64,000 nucleotides of DNA. Origin: Pseudomonas oligotrophica. GTDB lineage: Bacteria; Pseudomonadota; Gammaproteobacteria; Pseudomonadales; Pseudomonadaceae. The notes beneath the pieces are model-generated. The model saw only the letters and a program-made list of their open reading frames with translations. It did not search any database and was not told the DNA's origin. The DNA is taken from positions 62,001-126,000 of the forward strand of contig NZ_JAKJRU010000003.1 in the NCBI RefSeq assembly GCF_021726475.1, read 5' to 3'. The position numbers were made by a program, and so were the translations under genes. Shown here piece after piece: positions 57,131 to 64,000 of the stretch. The stretch's first letter is position 1; every line of letters begins with the position of its first letter.

Positions 57131-58546
57131 TCAGTCGAGGATTTCGATGCGCAGCGAGTTGGTGGTGCCGGGCTTGCCGAGCGGCACGCCGGCGGTGACC
57201 AGCACGGTGTCGCCGCTGCCGGCCATGCCTTGTGCGCGGGCCAGCTCCAGGGCGTTCTGGCAGACCTGTTCCATGTCGCGCATCGGCGCATCGATCACCG
57301 AGTAGACGCCCCAGGCGACGGTCAGCTTGCGCGCCGTGGCGATGCTCGGCGTCAGGCTGAGGATCGGCGTGGCCGGGCGCTCGCGCGAGGCGCGCAGGCT
57401 GGAGCGGCCGGACTCGGTGTAGTTGACCAGCACCGCGACCGGCAGGATGCCGCTGATACGGCGGATCGCGCAGCTGATCGCATCCGGCAGCGTCGCCTCG
57501 GCGTGGGGCCGGTGCACGTCGAGCTGGGCCTGGAATTCCGGGCCGCTTTCCACCTGGCGGATGATCTTGCTCATCATGCTCACCGCTTCGAGCGGGTAGT
57601 CGCCCGAGGCGGTCTCGGCCGAGAGCATCACCGCGTCGGCACCCTCGGCCACGGCATGGGCCACGTCGGTGACCTCGGCGCGGGTCGGCGCCGGCGAGAA
57701 GCGCATCGACTCGAGCATCTGCGTGGCCACCACCACCGGCCGGCCAAGCTGGCGGCAGGTGGCGACGATGTTCTTCTGCACCCGCGGCACGTTCTCGGCC
57801 GGCAGCTCCACGCCGAGGTCGCCACGCGCCACCATGATCGCGTCCGACAGTCGGGCAATCTCGCGCAGGTGCTGCACCGCCGAGGGCTTCTCGATCTTGG
57901 CCATGAGGAAGGCACGCTCGCCGATCAGTGCGCGGGCCTCGTGAATGTCCTGCGGGCGCTGGACGAACGACAGCGCCACCCAGTCCACGCCCAGCTCCAG
58001 GCCGAAGGCCAGGTCGCGGCGGTCCTTCGCCGTCAGCGGCGAGAGCTGCAGCACCGCCTCGGGCACGTTCACGCCCTTGCGGTCGGACAGCTCGCCGCCG
58101 GCCATCACCCGCGTCTCGATGGCGTCGTCGCGCTTGGACAGCACGGTCAGGCGCAGGCGGCCGTCGTCGATCAGCAGGGTCATGCCCGGTTCCAGCGCGG
58201 CGATAATTTCCGGATGCGGCAGGTTGACCCGGCTGCTGTCGCCCGGCGTCTCGTCCAGGTCCAGGCGCAGGGTCTGCCCACGCACCAACTGCACCTTGCC
58301 GTCGCGGAAGCGGCCGACGCGCAGCTTGGGCCCTTGCAGGTCCATGAGGATGGCGATCGGCTGGTTCAGCTCGCGCTCGACCTGGCGGATCCAGCCGAAG
58401 CGCTCGGCGTGGTCGGCATGCTCGCCGTGGCTGAAGTTGAGGCGGAACAGGTTGACGCCGGCTTCCACCAGCGCGCGCACGTCATCGACGCTGCGGGTGG
58501 CCGGGCCGAGGGTGGCGAGGATCTTGACCTTCTTGTCGGGTGTCAT
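57131..58546 (-). CDS. pyk: Pyruvate kinase
   Basis: A 471-residue glycolytic enzyme converting phosphoenolpyruvate and ADP to pyruvate and ATP. Its N-terminus MTPDKKVKILATLGPATRS and NFSHGEHADH bind phosphate and K+/Mg2+. The active-site MAKIEKPSAVQHLREIARL and MVARGDLGVELP are intact, as are TQMLESMRFSPAPTRAEVTD and the C-terminal regulatory domain. It is followed on the same strand by nothing, and preceded upstream by glycerate kinase, so it heads the pathway end of the glycerate cluster. It could be the PykF-type isozyme; the name pyk is kept neutral. Confidence 0.97.
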   Translation of the reverse strand: MTPDKKVKILATLGPATRSVDDVRALVEAGVNLFRLNFSHGEHADHAERFGWIRQVERELNQPIAILMDLQGPKLRVGRFRDGKVQLVRGQTLRLDLDETPGDSSRVNLPHPEIIAALEPGMTLLIDDGRLRLTVLSKRDDAIETRVMAGGELSDRKGVNVPEAVLQLSPLTAKDRRDLAFGLELGVDWVALSFVQRPQDIHEARALIGERAFLMAKIEKPSAVQHLREIARLSDAIMVARGDLGVELPAENVPRVQKNIVATCRQLGRPVVVATQMLESMRFSPAPTRAEVTDVAHAVAEGADAVMLSAETASGDYPLEAVSMMSKIIRQVESGPEFQAQLDVHRPHAEATLPDAISCAIRRISGILPVAVLVNYTESGRSSLRASRERPATPILSLTPSIATARKLTVAWGVYSVIDAPMRDMEQVCQNALELARAQGMAGSGDTVLVTAGVPLGKPGTTNSLRIEILD

Positions 58547-58621
58547 GGCAGGGCTCTATCGGCAGGTATTGTCGGAAAGCGCCAGCGGGCCCGCGCCAGG
58601 GGCCCGCCGCTGGCCTGGCCG

Positions 58622-59896
58622 CTAGCTGCGCGACGGCGGCAGGACCAGGATGGCGCGGAAGTCGTTGACGTTGGTGCGGGTCGGGCCGGTGACGATCAGG
58701 CCGTCCAGCGCGGCGAAGTAGCCATAGCCATCGTTGTCGGCCAGCGCGTCGGCGGCGCGCAGGCCCAGCGCCTCGGCACGGGCGAAGCTGTCCGGGGTCA
58801 TCAGCGCGCCGGCGTTGTCCTCCGAGCCGTCGATGCCGTCGGTGTCGCCGGCCAGGGCGTAGACGCCGGGCAGGCCTTGCAGCGCCTCGGTCAGGGCGAG
58901 CAGGAACTCGGCGTTGCGCCCGCCGCGGCCGTTGCCGCGCACGGTCACGGTGGTCTCGCCGCCGGAGAGGATCACGCAGGGCGCGGCGATCGGCTGGCCG
59001 TGCAGCACCACCTGGCGGGCGATGCCGGCATGCACCTTGGCCACCTCGCGTGCCTCGCCCTCCAGGTCGCCGAGGATCAGTGGGGTGATACCGGCGGCGC
59101 GGGCCACTTCAGCGGCGGCGTCGAGCGACTGCTGCGGCGTGGCGATCAGCTGGAAGTGGCTGCGCGCGAGCAGCGGATCGCCCGGCTTGAGCGTCTCCGA
59201 GCGCGGGTCCTCGAGCCAGACGCGCACATTGGCCGGCACCTCGATGTGGTAGCGCTCGAGGATTGCCAGCGCCTCGGCGGAGGTGGTCGGGTCGGCGACG
59301 GTGGGGCCGGAGGCGATCACCGTGGCCTCGTCGCCGGGCACGTCGGAAATCGCGTAGGTGTACACGCTGGCCGGCCAGCAGGCTCTGGCCAGGCGGCCGC
59401 CCTTGATCGCCGAGAGGTGCTTGCGCACGCAGTTCATCTCGCCGATGTGCGCGCCGGAGCGCAGCAGCGCCTTGTTGATCGCCTGCTTGTCGGCCAGCGA
59501 GATGCCTTCGGCCGGCAACGCCAGCAGCGAGGAGCCGCCGCCGGAGAGCAGGAAGATCACCCGGTCGCTTTCCTCGAGGTTGCTGACCAGCTCCAGCACC
59601 CGGCGGGCGACGCGCTCGCCGGCGTCGTCCGGCACCGGGTGCGCGGCCTCGACCACCTCGATGCGCCGGCAGTCGGCGTGGTGCTCGTAGCGGGTCACCA
59701 CCAGCCCGGACAGCTCGCCTTCCCAGACCTTCTCGATGGCTTCGGCCATGGCCGCGGCCGCCTTGCCGGCGCCGATGACGATGGCGCGGCCGCTGCGGTC
59801 TTCGGGCAGATGGTCGGCCAGCACATGGCGCGGATGGGCGGCTTCGATGGCGCTGTCGAACAGCTGGCGCAGCAGGGCTTGGGGATCGATGGGCAT
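58622..59896 (-). CDS. ttuD: Glycerate 2-kinase (TtuD/MOFRL family)
   Basis: A 424-residue enzyme, begun MPIDPQALLRQLFDSAI, that phosphorylates glycerate to 2-phosphoglycerate with ATP. The glycerate-kinase motifs GAGKAAAAMAEAIE, LSGGGSSLLALPAEG and the C-terminal MOFRL domain (LSGGETTVTVRGNGRGGRNAEF, ALAGDTDGIDGSED) are present. An AAGGAG site lies upstream of the chosen start at 59896. It completes the glyoxylate-to-glycerate route made by gcl, glxR and hyi, feeding 2-phosphoglycerate toward pyruvate kinase. Confidence 0.95.
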   Translation of the reverse strand: MPIDPQALLRQLFDSAIEAAHPRHVLADHLPEDRSGRAIVIGAGKAAAAMAEAIEKVWEGELSGLVVTRYEHHADCRRIEVVEAAHPVPDDAGERVARRVLELVSNLEESDRVIFLLSGGGSSLLALPAEGISLADKQAINKALLRSGAHIGEMNCVRKHLSAIKGGRLARACWPASVYTYAISDVPGDEATVIASGPTVADPTTSAEALAILERYHIEVPANVRVWLEDPRSETLKPGDPLLARSHFQLIATPQQSLDAAAEVARAAGITPLILGDLEGEAREVAKVHAGIARQVVLHGQPIAAPCVILSGGETTVTVRGNGRGGRNAEFLLALTEALQGLPGVYALAGDTDGIDGSEDNAGALMTPDSFARAEALGLRAADALADNDGYGYFAALDGLIVTGPTRTNVNDFRAILVLPPSRS

Positions 59897-60226
59897 CTCT
59901 GGCTCCTTGGTCTTTTCTTGCAGAGGGCCGATTGCAGACCTTAACGCTCGGGCACGCAAGCGCTGAGGACTGAAATCGACCCGCCCGGCATTCGAGCCGT
60001 GACATCTCCTGCCGGGCAGGTCGAGGTGCCACCCGGAGGTGGCGGATGAACCAGGCGCTGCGCAGGTTCCTGGTCGTGGGGGGACGCTGTGATTCCGGCC
60101 CCGCGCAGCGCTGGCTCAACCCTTTGAGCACCGCGGCACCTTGTGCCGCGACTACCACCGCCGGATGGATTGCTGTCTGTCTGAAGGCGGTCGTCGCAGA
60201 TTCGGGTGCAGCGGGCTCGAAGCGGG
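59897..60226 (-). other. Gene-free region between glxR and glycerate kinase
   Basis: These 330 bases hold no convincing gene. An 8-bp hairpin (CGCGGCAC with GTGCCGCG, 60132-60150) lies between the glxR stop and the glycerate kinase start, without a T-tract. A promoter for glycerate kinase may lie here; no consensus is clear. Confidence 0.4.
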
Positions 60227-61117
60227 TCAGTCCTTGCGGATCGAGAAGTTGGCCATGTGCTCCAGGCCCTTGATCAGCGCCGAGTGGTCCCAGCCGCTGC
60301 CGCCGATCGCCGCGCAGGTGCTGAATACCTGCTGGGCATTGGCGGTGTTGGGCAGGTTCAGGCCCAGCTCACGCGCGCCGTTGAGGGCGAGGTTGAGATC
60401 CTTCTGGTGCAGGGCGATGCGGAAGCCCGGATCAAAGGTGCCCTTGATCATGCGCTCGCCGTGTACCTCGAGGATCTTCGAGCCGGCGAAGCCGCCCATC
60501 AGCGCCTCGCGCACCTTGGCCGGATCAGCCCCGTTCTTCGCGGCGAACAGCAGCGCTTCGGCGACCGCCTGGATGTTCAACGCGACGATGATCTGGTTGG
60601 CGACCTTGGCGGTCTGGCCGTCGCCGCTCTCGCCGACGCGGGTGATGTTCTTGCCCATCGCCTGGAACAGTGGCAGCGCGCGCTCGAAGGCCGCTTCGCT
60701 GCCACCGACCATGATCGACAGGGTGGCGGCCTTGGCACCCACCTCACCACCGGATACCGGGGCGTCGAGGTATTCAGCGCCGGTGGCCTTGATCTTCTCG
60801 GCGAACTGCTTGGTGGCGGTAGGCGAGATCGAGCTCATGTCGATCACCACCTTGCCGGCACCGACGCCGGCGGCCACGCCGTCGGCACGGAACAGCACGT
60901 CCTCGACCTGCGGGGTGTCCGGCACCATGACGATGATGAACTCGGCTTCCTGGGCGACTTCCTGCGGGTTGGCCAGGCCGATGGCGCCGGCTTCGGTCAG
61001 TTCGGCCGGGGCCTGATCGTGGTGCTGGGACAGAAAGATCTGGTGACCGGCTTTCTGCAGGTTGATTGCCATGGGCTTGCCCATGATGCCGGTGCCGATG
61101 AATCCGATTTTAGCCAT
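60227..61117 (-). CDS. glxR: Tartronate semialdehyde reductase
   Basis: A 296-residue NADH-dependent reductase that turns tartronate semialdehyde into D-glycerate (2-hydroxy-3-oxopropionate reductase). The Rossmann motif is MAKIGFIGTGIMGKPMAINL; the catalytic GGEVGAKAAT (with Ser/Lys-type neighbourhood APVSGG) and KVANQIIVALNIQAVAEALL are as in the beta-hydroxyacid dehydrogenase family. It lies between hyi and glycerate kinase on the same strand, in the order expected for the glyoxylate pathway. Confidence 0.95.
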   Translation of the reverse strand: MAKIGFIGTGIMGKPMAINLQKAGHQIFLSQHHDQAPAELTEAGAIGLANPQEVAQEAEFIIVMVPDTPQVEDVLFRADGVAAGVGAGKVVIDMSSISPTATKQFAEKIKATGAEYLDAPVSGGEVGAKAATLSIMVGGSEAAFERALPLFQAMGKNITRVGESGDGQTAKVANQIIVALNIQAVAEALLFAAKNGADPAKVREALMGGFAGSKILEVHGERMIKGTFDPGFRIALHQKDLNLALNGARELGLNLPNTANAQQVFSTCAAIGGSGWDHSALIKGLEHMANFSIRKD

Positions 61118-61181
61118 GAGTGTTCTCCTCGATTCTGTAGGGGGCAGGCCGCGCAGCGGCCTGCGTTGCCGCGTGAGCGTG

Positions 61182-61964
<783 letters not shown>

Positions 61965-62042
61965 GGTTTTCTCCTGATCTGTAGGGATCACATTCGGTTC
62001 TGCATTGCGGTGGTGTGGTGGCCACCCTGGGTGTTGCGTTTG

Positions 62043-62130
62043 CGGTGGATATGCTTCGCGATATCCACCCTACGGTTGCACTGGCTGGCGTGGCGTAGGG
62101 TGGATAACGCCGCTTGCGGCTTATCCACCG
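62043..62130. repeat. Inverted-repeat doublet (REP-like) upstream of hyi
   Basis: Two palindromic units, 62044-62069 (GGTGGATAT with ATATCCACC) and 62099-62129 (GGTGGATAA with TTATCCACC), lie in opposite orientation with CCTACG and CGTAGG flanks also complementary. This suggests an intergenic REP-like element pair between gcl and hyi. No further copy was found in this window. Confidence 0.6.
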
Positions 62131-62142
62131 TGTCGCATGGCT

Positions 62143-63924
<1,782 letters not shown>

Positions 63925-64000
63925 GGTTCTTCCTCCTGATTCTTGGAATCTGTTCACGATCTGCTGCGCGTCGGCCCTGCTGCGTTAGAAGCGGATCGCT

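Overview
This is a 64 kb, high-GC chromosomal window. The closest match I recognise is Pseudomonas in the broad sense. The evidence is a set of gene neighbourhoods typical of that genus: secA divergent from dciA and followed by argJ and mutT; fxsA-groES-groEL; bifA-sodB-argO/argP; the estA autotransporter; and pyk-glycerate kinase-glxR-hyi-gcl. I see no phage, IS element, plasmid gene, CRISPR array, rRNA or tRNA, so this looks like backbone chromosome with lineage-specific gene order. Species was not determined.

Layout. 1-2.2 kb: uracil permease (cut by the window edge) and upp, divergent from hpt (nucleobase salvage). 2.6-8.8 kb: an outer-membrane DUF1302 protein, a DUF1329 protein and a MalT/LuxR-type ATPase regulator. 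8.8-15.8 kb: DUF3509, SOS-controlled yebG, a small membrane protein, dciA (helicase loader), secA, argJ and a MutT-ThiE fusion. 15.9-18.3 kb: ahpC and ahpF, each with its own terminator, behind a candidate OxyR site. 18.4-21.4 kb: a DUF3182 (possibly ATP-grasp)/hydrolase pair. On the minus strand, 20.3-25.9 kb is a five-gene run: GGDEF-like response regulator, panE, sensor kinase, cobalamin adenosyltransferase and a channel-like protein. 26-32.9 kb: yajQ, mscS, ampG, an alkyltransferase-like protein, DUF481, an SDR, a HugZ-like protein and fxsA. 33.1-35.5 kb: groES-groEL behind a heat-shock promoter, then a small exported protein.

35.5-44.7 kb: a chemoreceptor with a FliA-type promoter, a four-gene putative iron-acquisition operon (two imelysins, a di-haem protein, a DUF1513 propeller) and the c-di-GMP phosphodiesterase bifA. 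44.9-53.5 kb: sodB, argO/argP, two unknowns, estA, a diguanylate cyclase and pncB. 53.6-57 kb: a zinc-ribbon peptide, a KGG stress peptide, a small membrane protein with flavohaemoglobin hmp, a DUF2188 peptide and a urea transporter. 57.1-64 kb: pyruvate kinase and the glyoxylate-to-glycerate pathway (gcl, hyi, glxR, glycerate kinase).

Themes are oxidative and nitrosative stress defence (ahpC/F, sodB, hmp, yebG), cyclic-di-GMP signalling (a GGDEF-like regulator, yajQ, bifA, a diguanylate cyclase) and envelope biology. Regulatory sites read directly from the sequence include a LexA box at yebG, a sigma-32 promoter at groES, a FliA-type promoter at the chemoreceptor, and Anr/Dnr and sigma-54-like elements at hmp. 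Nothing here is clearly a wholly new system. The least explained parts are the DUF1302/DUF1329/LuxR unit, the DUF3182-hydrolase pair and the five-gene signalling run. Many starts were moved downstream of the longest possible ORF, using ribosome-binding sites and family starts.
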